Below are positions 15,782 to 24,253 of a stretch of DNA of 43,874 nucleotides, piece by piece; within the stretch, counting starts at the first letter, position 1; each line of letters begins with the position of its first letter. The DNA is from a bacterium (GTDB lineage Bacteria; Planctomycetota; SZUA-567). The stretch spans positions 1-43,874 of the forward strand of contig QKCJ01000057.1 in NCBI GenBank assembly GCA_003245715.1, given 5' to 3'. The notes under the pieces were generated by a model, which saw only the letters and a list, made by a program, of their open reading frames with translations, was not told the DNA's origin and ran no database searches. The translations under genes and the position numbers were made by a program.

Positions 15782-17197
15782 ATGTTATTACGAATTGCGT
15801 TGGCAGTCAGCGAGAAAAAAATCGAAAAAAAGCTCGTCAAGCACTTTGAAAAATTTGATTATTTACTGTTATTTCCAGAAAATAGTAACCTTTTGGGGGC
15901 GCTTGGCAGTGAACCCTCCGATGTGATTGTGGTATCAGAAGTTTTACTTCCTGTTCCTTTTTCTGACTCAATTAAAATGATAACCTCGCTTCCTGAGTTG
16001 CCGGTTTTGGTGGTTATTGCCGAGTCCGGGGATGAGTCGTACCATGCGCAGTTGCTTGCCGAGGGTGTTGACGTCGTGTTGCATTCGAAGCTTTCGGATG
16101 CGGATATTGCTGCGGCGATAGAAGGGGTTGCGCAGAAAAAGTTTGCAAGTCGCAGCAACATTATCAGGGCGCGTCAGCTTACGACCGAGCCACGGTTGTC
16201 CGATTTTGTTTCCAACTCCCGGTCGATGCTTTCATTCATAAATATTGCCAGGCGTGTTGTCAAGAGCGATACTTCGGTGTTGATTCTTGGCGAAACTGGT
16301 GTTGGTAAGGAGCGGCTTGCTCTGGCGCTGCATTCTGAGGGCGCCCGATCGATGGGGCCGTTTATTCCTATTAATTGTGCAGCTTTGCCGGACAATCTTC
16401 TTGAGAGCGAGTTGTTTGGTCATGAGCAGGGGGCGTTTACCGGTGCAGTGCGTGCCAGGCGCGGCGCTTTTGAGATGGCGCATGAAGGTACGATCTTTCT
16501 TGATGAGATTGGTGATATGCCGTTGTCACTTCAGGTAAAGCTGTTGCGGGTATTGCAGGATCGGAAGTTCATGAAGATTGGCGGCGAGCGGACGATTGAT
16601 GTTAATGTGAGGGTGATGGCGGCGACTAACCGGAATCTGGCTGCGGAGGTTGAGGCCGGGAGATTTCGCCGGGATCTTTATTACCGCCTTAGTGTGGTAA
16701 GTCTGTTGATTCCACCGTTGCGGGAGCGTAAGGAGGATATTCCCGAACTGGTTCAGAGTTATATTGAATACTTTTCACCACGTATTGGTGTAGAGGTAAA
16801 TGATATTGATGACGCGGCTCTTGATGCACTCTCTGAATATTCATGGCCGGGTAATGTGCGGGAGCTTATCAACGTCATTGAGAGGGCAATGCTGCTCTGT
16901 GACGGTGATATTATCTCCGTCTCCGAGCTTCCTGACGAAATTTCTACCAGTCAGCGACAGGGAAAGCAGGATGCGGCATTGCTTACGGCGCTGGCGGGCG
17001 GGATATCATCAAGGCCGTGGAAAGAAGTAAGAGGCGAGGTTGTTGCTTATTATGAGCGTATTTATCTGACTGAATTGCTTGCTGAAAACCGGGGTAGGAT
17101 TGCAGATTCGGCTGCGGCGGCAGGCATGACAACGAGAGCGCTCAATGAGAAAATGCGTGAGTATAATCTGGATAAAAAGGATTTTAAAAGCAGATGA
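15782..17197 (+). CDS. NtrC-family sigma-54 activator with a degenerate receiver
   Basis: 471 residues, GGAGG six bases before the ATG. Residues 1-120 form a receiver-like domain lacking the acidic pair; the phosphoacceptor position, counted from the following Leu-Pro, is Glu53 (EVLLP) rather than Asp, while Lys103 is kept. The AAA+ domain runs from about 140 to 370: Walker A GETGVGKE (170-177), the sigma-54 contact loop GAFTGA (217-222), Walker B FLDEIGD (239-245), and Arg-finger region GRFRRDLYYRL. The C-terminus is a Fis-type helix-turn-helix (GRIADSAAAAGMTTRALNEK). It drives transcription by sigma-54 polymerase. No kinase is adjacent. A Glu may mimic phosphorylation, so activity could be constitutive or set by other means. 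Confidence 0.88.
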   Translation: MLLRIALAVSEKKIEKKLVKHFEKFDYLLLFPENSNLLGALGSEPSDVIVVSEVLLPVPFSDSIKMITSLPELPVLVVIAESGDESYHAQLLAEGVDVVLHSKLSDADIAAAIEGVAQKKFASRSNIIRARQLTTEPRLSDFVSNSRSMLSFINIARRVVKSDTSVLILGETGVGKERLALALHSEGARSMGPFIPINCAALPDNLLESELFGHEQGAFTGAVRARRGAFEMAHEGTIFLDEIGDMPLSLQVKLLRVLQDRKFMKIGGERTIDVNVRVMAATNRNLAAEVEAGRFRRDLYYRLSVVSLLIPPLRERKEDIPELVQSYIEYFSPRIGVEVNDIDDAALDALSEYSWPGNVRELINVIERAMLLCDGDIISVSELPDEISTSQRQGKQDAALLTALAGGISSRPWKEVRGEVVAYYERIYLTELLAENRGRIADSAAAAGMTTRALNEKMREYNLDKKDFKSR

Positions 17198-17391
17198 TTT
17201 ATTCATTCCTGTAGATATTTTACCTGATTATGGTTTATTTATTATATTTTGCGTGTAGAATATATATACAAAGTTAATTCTCTGATATATGCGGTTTACG
17301 GGCATAAATTACGGGGTATATGCCGGTTTTTCTTTTTTTGCCGGTTGTCGATTATGTTTGTGGCGATTATTAATTGTCTTCTTTGTGATAA

Positions 17392-17435
17392 TTTGTCAAA
17401 AAAAATCTTGACAAATAAGAATATTGATTTATCAT
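17392..17435 (+). promoter_or_regulatory. Promoter with overlapping inverted repeat for the Rrf2 gene
   Basis: TTGACA (17408-17413), 16 bases, TATCAT (17430-17435). The -35 box is the right arm of an inverted repeat TTTGTCA (17392-17398) / TGACAAA (17409-17415), a likely operator for autorepression by the Rrf2 protein. Confidence 0.55.
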
Positions 17436-17476
17436 AAAGATGATTGGTTTAGGGATAAAGCTGTCTGGAGATTTAT

Positions 17477-17926
17477 ATGTCTGTTTCCTTGAAATGCCAG
17501 TATGCGTTGCGGGCGCTCTTTGAGTTGGCTCGTCGTGATGGTGATGGTTTGGTGCGGCTTACTGAGATCGCAGCAAAGCAGGCCATTCCTGGGCGTTTTC
17601 TGGAGAATATTCTTAATCAGCTCCGGCAGGGTGGTTTTGTTGATAGCAAACGTGGCAAGGATGGCGGCTTTGTTTTGGCCCGCCCGGCTGCGGAGATTAC
17701 TGTAGGTGATATTATTCGTTTTATCGAGGGGCCGATCAATCCGGTTGATTGTGTTAGCAGTCGGGAATCCGGTGATTGTCCGCTCAAAGGGAGTTGTATT
17801 TTTCTGAATCTCTGGAGTGAGGTGACTGAGGCGCTTGAGAGCGTTTATGATCGCAAGACCCTGCGTGATCTGGTTGATGAGGATAAGCGGATTTGCGCTC
17901 AGGGTGTGGATAATTATTCGATCTGA
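17477..17926 (+). CDS. Rrf2-family regulator, probably Fe-S binding
   Basis: 149 residues; CTGGAG lies ahead of the ATG. The N-terminal winged helix has the family pattern (QYALRALFELAR, IPGRFLENILNQLRQGGFV, GKDGGFVLARPAAEITVGDI). Cys92, Cys101 and Cys107 form C-x8-C-x5-C at the place where IscR has C-x5-C-x5-C, so an iron-sulfur cluster is likely. CymR, the Rrf2 repressor of cysteine metabolism, lacks these Cys. The position upstream of two Cys/Met PLP enzymes and cysteine synthase suggests it links sulfur amino acid synthesis to cluster or redox status; this is inference. Confidence 0.82.
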   Translation: MSVSLKCQYALRALFELARRDGDGLVRLTEIAAKQAIPGRFLENILNQLRQGGFVDSKRGKDGGFVLARPAAEITVGDIIRFIEGPINPVDCVSSRESGDCPLKGSCIFLNLWSEVTEALESVYDRKTLRDLVDEDKRICAQGVDNYSI

Positions 17927-18032
17927 TTTTTTTTGCGGCCTAATAAGCCATTTTTATTTACTGGTAAATATCACAAAAACGATAGTCTTGATGTGTTTGG
18001 TTTGGTTTATTTATTTTTGCGGAGGCGTACTG

Positions 18033-19169
18033 ATGGAAATTAACACATTGCTTGCACGGGCGGGGACAGGTTTTGATCCTACTACCGGAGCAATCTCCAT
18101 GCCGGTTTACCAGTGTGCGACCTTTGCGCATCCGGCGCTTGGCCAGAGTACGGGTTTTGATTATTCCCGTTCTGCAAATCCTACCCGCAGCGCTCTTGAG
18201 TCAACTTTTGCGGCTATTGAGGGTGGGGCTGGGGCGAGCGCGTTTGCTTCTGGCCTTGCAGCGATTGATGCGGTTCTGCGGTTGTTTGCGCCGGGTGATA
18301 AAATTGTTGTTACTGAGGATATTTATGGCGGTTCGGTGCGTTTATTTGAGCAGTTTCATAAAGTCTGCGGTATTGAGCCGCTGTTTGTCGATACTACCGA
18401 TCTATTGGCAACGGAGAAATTACTGGCGCTTGACGGGGTGAAGGCGATTTTTATCGAGGTTCCGACTAACCCTTTATTGAAGGTTGCCGATGTCTCTGCG
18501 CTGGCGGCTATTGCCAAACGTCATGACCGTCTGGTTATTGTCGATAATACTTTTCTTACTCCGGTATTTTTCAGGCCGTTTGAGTATGGGGCAGATATTA
18601 CGGTTTACAGCGCCACCAAATATATCGGCGGGCATAATGATGTTGTGGCGGGGCTGGCGGTTGCTAAAGATAAAAAAATTGCCGAGCGTATTGCTTATGT
18701 GCAGAACGCAACCGGTGCGATACTCGGCCCCCAGGACAGCTGGCTGATTCTGCGCGGCCTGAAGACGTTGGCGCTTCGTCTCAAGGTGCAGGAGTCCAAT
18801 GCCAAAATAATCGCTGATTACCTGCTTGGCCACAAGAACGTCAGGAAAGTTTATTATCCCGGTATTGAGGGGACGCAGAGTCATCGTAACCTGCGATGTA
18901 CGGCTTCCGGGTATGGAGCGATGTTGGCGTTTGAGGTTGATGATTTCTCAAGGGTTGAGAGAGTACTTTCGGGGCTGAAGATAATTTCATTTGCTGAAAG
19001 CCTTGGCGGGGTTGAGTCACTGATAACCTTCCCGTCGCGGCAGACGCATGCCGATATTGATGAGGAGACCCGTGAGCGCCTTGGTATAAATGACCGTCTG
19101 CTGCGTCTGTCGGTCGGAATCGAGAGTATCAATGATCTTCTTGCCGACCTTGCAGGCGTGCTTGATTGA
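18033..19169 (+). CDS. Cys/Met metabolism PLP enzyme, cystathionine gamma-synthase/lyase type
   Basis: 378 residues. ATG at 18033 with GGAGG (18021-18025); longer upstream frames lack a site. Typical MetB/MetC fold: FDYSRSANPTR near 42-52, TEDIYGGSVRLF (94-105), D171NTF, and SATKYIGGHND with the PLP Lys at 196. It belongs to the trans-PLP-dependent Cys/Met enzymes acting on O-acyl-homoserine or cystathionine. The sequence alone does not decide between synthase, beta-lyase and gamma-lyase. First of a three-gene run ending in cysteine synthase. Confidence 0.85.
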   Translation: MEINTLLARAGTGFDPTTGAISMPVYQCATFAHPALGQSTGFDYSRSANPTRSALESTFAAIEGGAGASAFASGLAAIDAVLRLFAPGDKIVVTEDIYGGSVRLFEQFHKVCGIEPLFVDTTDLLATEKLLALDGVKAIFIEVPTNPLLKVADVSALAAIAKRHDRLVIVDNTFLTPVFFRPFEYGADITVYSATKYIGGHNDVVAGLAVAKDKKIAERIAYVQNATGAILGPQDSWLILRGLKTLALRLKVQESNAKIIADYLLGHKNVRKVYYPGIEGTQSHRNLRCTASGYGAMLAFEVDDFSRVERVLSGLKIISFAESLGGVESLITFPSRQTHADIDEETRERLGINDRLLRLSVGIESINDLLADLAGVLD

Positions 19170-19201
19170 CCGGCGTTAATAAACAATAAGGAATTTTTAA
19201 A

Positions 19202-20386
19202 ATGAACGACTTTACAACCAGAATTATTCATGCCGGTATTGACCGCGATCCGCTAACGGGCGCTTCAAGCATACCGGTATATCATGCGACAACTTTTCAC
19301 CAGAAAGACCCGACTGATATCGGTGAGTATGATTACTCGCGTTCTGGTAATCCGACGCGGCACGCACTTGAAAAAGCGATTGCCGAGCTTGAAGGCGGGG
19401 TTGCCGGGTATGCCTTCAGTACCGGCATGGCTGCGACTTCATCGGTGCTGCTGCTCTTTCAGCCGGGAGACCATATCATTCTCAGTGAGGATATTTACGG
19501 CGGAACTTTCAGGGTGATTAATACAATTTTTGCCCGCTGGGGGCTTGAATCGAGCTTTGTTGATACCTCAAATCCGGAGAATATCATCAAAGCTATAAAG
19601 TCAAATACCCGGGCATTGTTTATCGAGTCGCCCTCAAACCCGCTTTTGCGGATTACTGATCTGCGGTCGGTTCTGGATATTGCCAAAGAGCGCAAACTCA
19701 TAAGCATAATTGATGCAACCTTCACAACGCCATTTCTGCAGAGGCCGCTTGAACTTGGCTTTGATATTGTTGTTCACAGCGCTACCAAGTTTATCAATGG
19801 TCATTGCGATGTACTTGCCGGGCTTGTTGTTGCCAAGGACAGGGATATCGCTTCACGGCTGAAATTTGTTCAGAATGCTTTTGGGGCGGTACTCAGTGCG
19901 CAGGATAGCTGGCTGGTCTTGAGGGGGTTGAAGACGCTCGGGGTCAGGCTCAAGGCGCAGCAGGAGACCGCAACAGATCTGGCCAGACGTTTTCATGAAA
20001 ACCATGATGTAAGCAAGGTCTATTATCCGGGGCTTGTCGACCATCCCGGACATGAGGTGCATATGGCGCAGTCGGCAGGTGGCGGGGCGATTCTCTCGCT
20101 GGAGTTCAGCAGTGAGGAATTGGCTGAAGAGGTCTTGCGACACCTTGAGTTGCCGCTGCTGGCTGTAAGTCTTGGCGGGGTGGAGACGATTGTGACGTAT
20201 CCGGTAACGATGTCGCACGCGGCTATGCCACCGGCTGAACGGGCGCTGCGGGGAATTACCGGCAAGCTTATCCGGATATCGGTCGGGCTGGAGTCGGCAG
20301 ATGATATTTATGCGGATTTCTGCCGGGCGCTGGAGAAAGCGAAAACTAAAATTGCCGCAAGATGCTCGCATTTTTATCAGATTTAG
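19202..20386 (+). CDS. Second Cys/Met metabolism PLP enzyme, cystathionine synthase/lyase type
   Basis: 394 residues, AAGGA site, 32 bases after the previous stop. Parallel motifs: YDYSRSGNPTRHALEKA, SEDIYGGTFRV, D171ATFTTP, and SATKFINGHCDV with PLP Lys196. It is clearly paralogous to the upstream gene but diverged over its whole length, so this is not a recent duplication. One of the pair probably makes and the other splits cystathionine, giving both directions of transsulfuration, or one is a homocysteine/cysteine desulfhydrase. The last dozen residues (AARCSHFYQI) extend past the family end. Confidence 0.84.
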   Translation: MNDFTTRIIHAGIDRDPLTGASSIPVYHATTFHQKDPTDIGEYDYSRSGNPTRHALEKAIAELEGGVAGYAFSTGMAATSSVLLLFQPGDHIILSEDIYGGTFRVINTIFARWGLESSFVDTSNPENIIKAIKSNTRALFIESPSNPLLRITDLRSVLDIAKERKLISIIDATFTTPFLQRPLELGFDIVVHSATKFINGHCDVLAGLVVAKDRDIASRLKFVQNAFGAVLSAQDSWLVLRGLKTLGVRLKAQQETATDLARRFHENHDVSKVYYPGLVDHPGHEVHMAQSAGGGAILSLEFSSEELAEEVLRHLELPLLAVSLGGVETIVTYPVTMSHAAMPPAERALRGITGKLIRISVGLESADDIYADFCRALEKAKTKIAARCSHFYQI

Positions 20387-20437
20387 ACGCTTTGGGGAAA
20401 TGTCATAATGTTGATTATACAGTAAATGGAGAAAAAA

Positions 20438-21394
20438 ATGCCACGAATATATGAAGACAATTCACAGTCAATTGGTAATACGCCACTGGTTCAGCTTAAT
20501 AAGGTTGTTGGCAGGAAGGCGCGGGTTCTTGCCAAAATCGAGGGGCGTAATCCTGCTTATTCGGTCAAGTGTCGTATTGGAGCGGCGATGGTCTGGGATG
20601 CTGAAGAGCGCGGCGTTCTTAGGCCGGGAGTCGAGATTATTGAACCGACTAGCGGTAATACCGGTATCGCGCTTGCTTATGTTGCCGCTGCCAGAGGTTA
20701 TAAACTGACACTGACCATGCCTGAGACGATGAGCCTTGAGCGCAGGCGGGTTCTGGCGATGCTGGGGGCTAATTTGATTCTGACTCCCGGCGCAGAAGGG
20801 ATGCCCGGAGCAATCAATAAGGCGCAGGCGATTGTTGATGCTGACCCTGATAAATATTTTCTGCCGCAACAGTTTAAAAACCCGGCGAATCCGGCAATAC
20901 ACGAGAAAACAACCGGTCCCGAAATCTGGAATGATACTGACGGCGCGGTTGATGTGCTTGTCGCCGGTGTCGGAACGGGCGGAACAATCAGCGGTATTTC
21001 ACGCTTTATCAAGAATACTAAAGGCAAAAAGATAACCTCTGTCGCCGTTGAGCCGACCACCAGTCCGGTGATTTCGCAAAAGCTTAAAGGTGAGGAACTT
21101 GTGCCGGGACCGCATAAGATTCAGGGAATTGGCGCGGGCTTTATACCGGCAAATCTTGACCTGAGCCTGATCGACCGGGTTGAGGCAGTCTCCAGCGACG
21201 AGGCAATTGAGTTCGCACGCCGCCTCGCCAGAGAAGAAGGGATACTCTGCGGAATCTCCTCTGGCGCTTCAGCAGCAGTGGCCGCAAAATTGGCCGAACT
21301 GGATCAATTTGCCGGTAAGACAATCGTCGTTGTCCTGCCCGATGCCGGAGAGCGTTATATTTCTTCAGTTTTATATGAAGGTGTCGGTGAATAA
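20438..21394 (+). CDS. cysK: Cysteine synthase A
   Basis: 318 residues from the ATG at 20438; GGAG lies seven bases upstream and overlaps an earlier in-frame ATG (20426), which is therefore rejected. Close in sequence to E. coli CysK: PLP Lys44 in YSVKCRIG (the Cys after Lys is normal in CysK), the TSGNTG substrate loop at 71-76, GVGTGGT phosphate loop at 177-183, [12 protein letters not shown], and GISSGA. It makes cysteine from O-acetylserine and sulfide. Last gene of the sulfur operon; a terminator follows. Confidence 0.93.
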   Translation: MPRIYEDNSQSIGNTPLVQLNKVVGRKARVLAKIEGRNPAYSVKCRIGAAMVWDAEERGVLRPGVEIIEPTSGNTGIALAYVAAARGYKLTLTMPETMSLERRRVLAMLGANLILTPGAEGMPGAINKAQAIVDADPDKYFLPQQFKNPANPAIHEKTTGPEIWNDTDGAVDVLVAGVGTGGTISGISRFIKNTKGKKITSVAVEPTTSPVISQKLKGEELVPGPHKIQGIGAGFIPANLDLSLIDRVEAVSSDEAIEFARRLAREEGILCGISSGASAAVAAKLAELDQFAGKTIVVVLPDAGERYISSVLYEGVGE

Positions 21395-21473
21395 ATATTA
21401 AATTTGCGCAAGATCTCCCGTTATTAATATAACCTGCTGCGTTTATGAACGATGGGAGAAGAATTGCCCCCTC

Positions 21474-21524
21474 CATGTGGGCATCCGGGCAGGGTTTTTG
21501 GCCGGGATGCCCATGTTTTTTTTT
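21474..21524 (+). terminator. Terminator of the sulfur amino acid genes
   Basis: CATG-TG-GGCATCC (21474-21486) pairs with GGATGCCCATG (21505-21515) with a 2-base bulge, then a run of T to 21524. Confidence 0.78.
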
Positions 21525-21586
21525 CTAAAAATCATCTTTTTTAAAACTTGTTTGTTGCATAAGAAAAAGCTGGGTATAAAATCAAA

Positions 21587-21602
21587 TTGCCAACGTTGGC
21601 AA
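21587..21602 (+). promoter_or_regulatory. LacI-type operator at the regulator's own leader
   Basis: TTGCCAACGTTGGCAA, a perfect 16-bp palindrome with the central CG of LacI/GalR operators, 27 bases ahead of the regulator ATG. A near-identical site lies ahead of the oxidoreductase gene (22669-22684). Confidence 0.82.
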
Positions 21603-21628
21603 AAAAGGACATTCGCCGGGAAGAACAT

Positions 21629-22621
21629 ATGGTCGGACTAAAAGACGTCGCCAGGGATACTGGCCTCTCAATCAGAACTGTCAGCCGTGTAATGACCGGC
21701 AAAGGGGCAGTCAGTGAGAGAGCTCTGGCGAAGGTCATGGAGTCGGCCACGCGTCTTGGTTACCGTCCTAACCGCGCGGCAAGAAGCCTTAAGCTTAACC
21801 AGAGTTATGAGGTGACGGTTATTCTTTCGGGGATTGACGAGCTTTTCATGGAGAAGGTGTATTTCATGGAAAAGGCTCTGCGTGAGAGTGGTTACTGGGT
21901 ATCGTTATTGATGGCTGAGAGTGGGGCTGAAAGCAGTAATGACATTCCGGCAATTATTGAGGAAGCTTTGGACCGCCGTCCGGCAGCGATTGTAATACGC
22001 GGGGGGATTGAAAGAGAGATTGCCAAGATTGAGGATTCAGGCATTCCCTACCTCCTGATTGACAGTATGTACAGTTATGATTCGGTAAATATCAACCGCT
22101 CGCAGGGTGTTTATGATGCGGTAAAATACCTGCATTCCACAGGCCGCAGAAAGATAGCCTACGCCGGAATGGGGGAACCTGAGAACCAGGCGAATATGTC
22201 GAGGTTGCCGGGTTATATAAAAGCGATAAACGAATTGCGGCTGTTTCCTGAGATGCTTTCTGGTAATACTGTTCTGAGTGCAGAGCAGTTTGAAAATGGC
22301 CGGTATGTCGCGCATCAGATTGACCTTGAGCGCAGTCCGGACGCGATAATCGCCTACAGTGATTTTATGGCAATGGGGTTGCTGGCGGGTTTTTATGACC
22401 GCAAGATTCGAGTGCCTGATCAGATTGCGGTGGTTGGCTTTGATGACAGGCCGGCGGCGTCAAGATCAGCTCCGCCGCTGACTACTGTCCGCCAGCCAAA
22501 TAAGGAAGTCGGCCTGAAAGCTGCCGAGATAATTCTGAAAAAGATTGCCGGTGAGGCTGCTCCTGAAGGTGGCTGGACTTGTGCCTTGCCGACGACTTTG
22601 GTTGTCCGTGAGACAAGCTGA
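21629..22621 (+). CDS. LacI-family transcriptional regulator
   Basis: 330 residues from the ATG at 21629, the start that puts the helix-turn-helix at the N-terminus as in all LacI proteins; an upstream TTG frame would begin inside the operator. VGLKDVARDTGLSIRTVSRVM is the DNA-reading unit, with the hinge at LGYRPNRAARSLK. Residues 65-330 are a periplasmic-binding-like sugar sensor (VVGFDDRPAAS; PPLTTVRQPN). It probably represses itself and the oxidoreductase gene through the two matched operators, with a sugar as inducer. Confidence 0.9.
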   Translation: MVGLKDVARDTGLSIRTVSRVMTGKGAVSERALAKVMESATRLGYRPNRAARSLKLNQSYEVTVILSGIDELFMEKVYFMEKALRESGYWVSLLMAESGAESSNDIPAIIEEALDRRPAAIVIRGGIEREIAKIEDSGIPYLLIDSMYSYDSVNINRSQGVYDAVKYLHSTGRRKIAYAGMGEPENQANMSRLPGYIKAINELRLFPEMLSGNTVLSAEQFENGRYVAHQIDLERSPDAIIAYSDFMAMGLLAGFYDRKIRVPDQIAVVGFDDRPAASRSAPPLTTVRQPNKEVGLKAAEIILKKIAGEAAPEGGWTCALPTTLVVRETS

Positions 22622-22666
22622 TTGGCGTGATTTGATTTGGCGGTGCATGAAATATTTTTTATCAAA

Positions 22667-22707
22667 AATTGTCAACGTTGGCAATTTTGCTTTAAAGAGA
22701 TTATATT
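22667..22707 (+). promoter_or_regulatory. Operator and promoter of the oxidoreductase gene
   Basis: AATTGTCAACGTTGGCAATT (22667-22686) is a near-palindrome with one mismatch and matches the operator at 21587 in 15 of 16 core bases. Its right arm TTGGCA (22678-22683) doubles as a -35 box, with TATATT (22702-22707) after 18 bases. Binding would block polymerase. Confidence 0.75.
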
Positions 22708-22760
22708 TAGTTTTGGACTGTTGTTTGACAGTATACCCATTTAAAAACAGGAGAGGTGAG

Positions 22761-24146
22761 ATGTCAGAGAAGAAACGCTTTGTACAGGTCGGTGTTGGCG
22801 GACGTTCAGAGATGTACTGGAAGTCAATTTGTGAAGACTACAAGGATCAGTGCGAGATTGTTGCTATTTGCGATAATAATGAAGGCCGCATGAACCTTCG
22901 CAAGAAGAACCTGGAAAAACTTGGCGTAGATGTTAAGCTTTACGCTGATTCAGATTTTGAAAAGATGATTGCTGAGTGCAAGCCGGATACAGTTATTGTT
23001 ACAACCAAGGACTGCACTCATGATGACTATATCTGCCGCGCGCTTGAACTTGGCTGCGATGTTATCACAGAAAAACCGATGACAACTGACGAGAAGAAGT
23101 GCGAGCGTATCGTCGAGGCTCAGAAGAAGTCAGGTAAGACCGTTACCGTTACCTTTAACTACCGCTACGCGCCACCACGCACCCAGCTTAAGGACATGCT
23201 TATGTCAGGCGTTATCGGCAACATCGTTTCTGTCGATTTCCACTGGTTGCTCAACACCTCACACGGCGCTGACTACTTTCGCCGCTGGCACCGCTGGAAA
23301 AAGAACTCAGGCGGCCTGATGGTTCACAAGTCAACTCACCACTTTGACCTTGTTAACTGGTGGCTCTCAGATATTCCTGAAAGTGTCTTTGCTGTTGGCA
23401 AGCGTAACTACTACCGTCCTGAAACAGCCAAGAGTCTTGGTCTTGAGAACGCCGGCAACCGTTGCCACGGCTGTGCTGATTCAGGCAAGTGTCCGTTTGC
23501 TCTGAAGATGGCTGAGAATGAAGGACTCAAGGAACTTTACCTCGATAACGAAGAGTTTGACGGTTATCAGCGCGACAAGTGTGTCTTCAGCGATGACATG
23601 GATATCGAAGATACAATGAACGTTATCGTTAATTACCGCAGCGGCGCAACCATGAGCTACTCACTGCACGCGTTCTCACCATGGGAAGGTTTCATCGTAA
23701 CCTTCAACGGTACAAAGGGACGTATCGAGCATACCTGTCAGGAATCAGTTTACGTTAACGGCGATGGTAACATCCCGGGTGAGCTTGTACCGGAAGGAAC
23801 AAAGACCAAGGTTTATCCGCACTTTCTGCCTGGTTATGAAGTTGAACTCTGGAAGGGTACAGGCGGCCACGGTGGTGGTGACCCGGTTCTGCTTGCCGAC
23901 CTCTTTGACAAGAACGCTCCGGAAGATAAGTACATGCGCGCTGCAGATTACCGTTCAGGTGCTTTCTCAATCATTACCGGTATTGCTGCCAACAAGTCTT
24001 TTGTCAGCGGTGAAATGGTCAAGATCTCTGACATCCTATGTCCTGTGCCGGATCCTGATTACCCGGTTATGCCAAAGCCGTTTGAGCCAGTTGCTTCTGA
24101 TTATCTTGCCAAGATTGAAGAATTCAGAAATAAAAACAAGAAATAA
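22761..24146 (+). CDS. Gfo/Idh/MocA-family sugar oxidoreductase
   Basis: 461 residues; AGGAGAGG precedes the ATG at 22761. A Rossmann start (RFVQVGVGGRSEMYW) is followed by EKPMTTDEKK, the signature EKP with the catalytic-site Lys. HKSTHHFDLVNWW is the substrate-side His motif of the family. A Cys-rich insert near residues 235-250 (NRCHGCADSGKCPF) is unusual and could bind metal. The family oxidises or reduces sugars with NAD(P), often forming 3-keto intermediates. Codon choice is strikingly uniform (AAG, CTT, GTT, CGC, GAC), unlike neighbours, which suggests high expression. Flanked by a LacI operator and a terminator: a single-gene unit. Confidence 0.85.
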   Translation: MSEKKRFVQVGVGGRSEMYWKSICEDYKDQCEIVAICDNNEGRMNLRKKNLEKLGVDVKLYADSDFEKMIAECKPDTVIVTTKDCTHDDYICRALELGCDVITEKPMTTDEKKCERIVEAQKKSGKTVTVTFNYRYAPPRTQLKDMLMSGVIGNIVSVDFHWLLNTSHGADYFRRWHRWKKNSGGLMVHKSTHHFDLVNWWLSDIPESVFAVGKRNYYRPETAKSLGLENAGNRCHGCADSGKCPFALKMAENEGLKELYLDNEEFDGYQRDKCVFSDDMDIEDTMNVIVNYRSGATMSYSLHAFSPWEGFIVTFNGTKGRIEHTCQESVYVNGDGNIPGELVPEGTKTKVYPHFLPGYEVELWKGTGGHGGGDPVLLADLFDKNAPEDKYMRAADYRSGAFSIITGIAANKSFVSGEMVKISDILCPVPDPDYPVMPKPFEPVASDYLAKIEEFRNKNKK

Positions 24147-24173
24147 GAATGATCCCAATCAACATCATGTTGT

Positions 24174-24210
24174 AAAAAAAAAGCCGGACTTGCAGGTCTG
24201 GCTTTTTTTT
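24174..24210. terminator. Bidirectional terminator between convergent genes
   Basis: AAAGCCGGAC-TTGCA-GGTCTGGCTTT with long A and T tracts on both sides (one G-U pair). Serves both the oxidoreductase and the sulfatase genes. Confidence 0.85.
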
Positions 24211-24253
24211 ATGCTGATGTTAATAAGGCAAAGAGGTCTGTTATAATTATCTT

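Noticed and set aside
17835..18032. N-terminal extension of the first Cys/Met PLP enzyme
   Set aside because: It overlaps the end of the Rrf2 gene, is hydrophobic and Trp/Cys-rich, and the ATG at 18033 has GGAGG and the normal family start.
20438..20580. Active-site change (Cys after the PLP Lys) in cysteine synthase
   Set aside because: SVKCRIG is the normal sequence in CysK; not unusual.
22545..22760. Extension of the Gfo/Idh/MocA protein upstream
   Set aside because: It would run through the LacI gene end, the operator and the promoter; the start at 22761 has a strong ribosome site.
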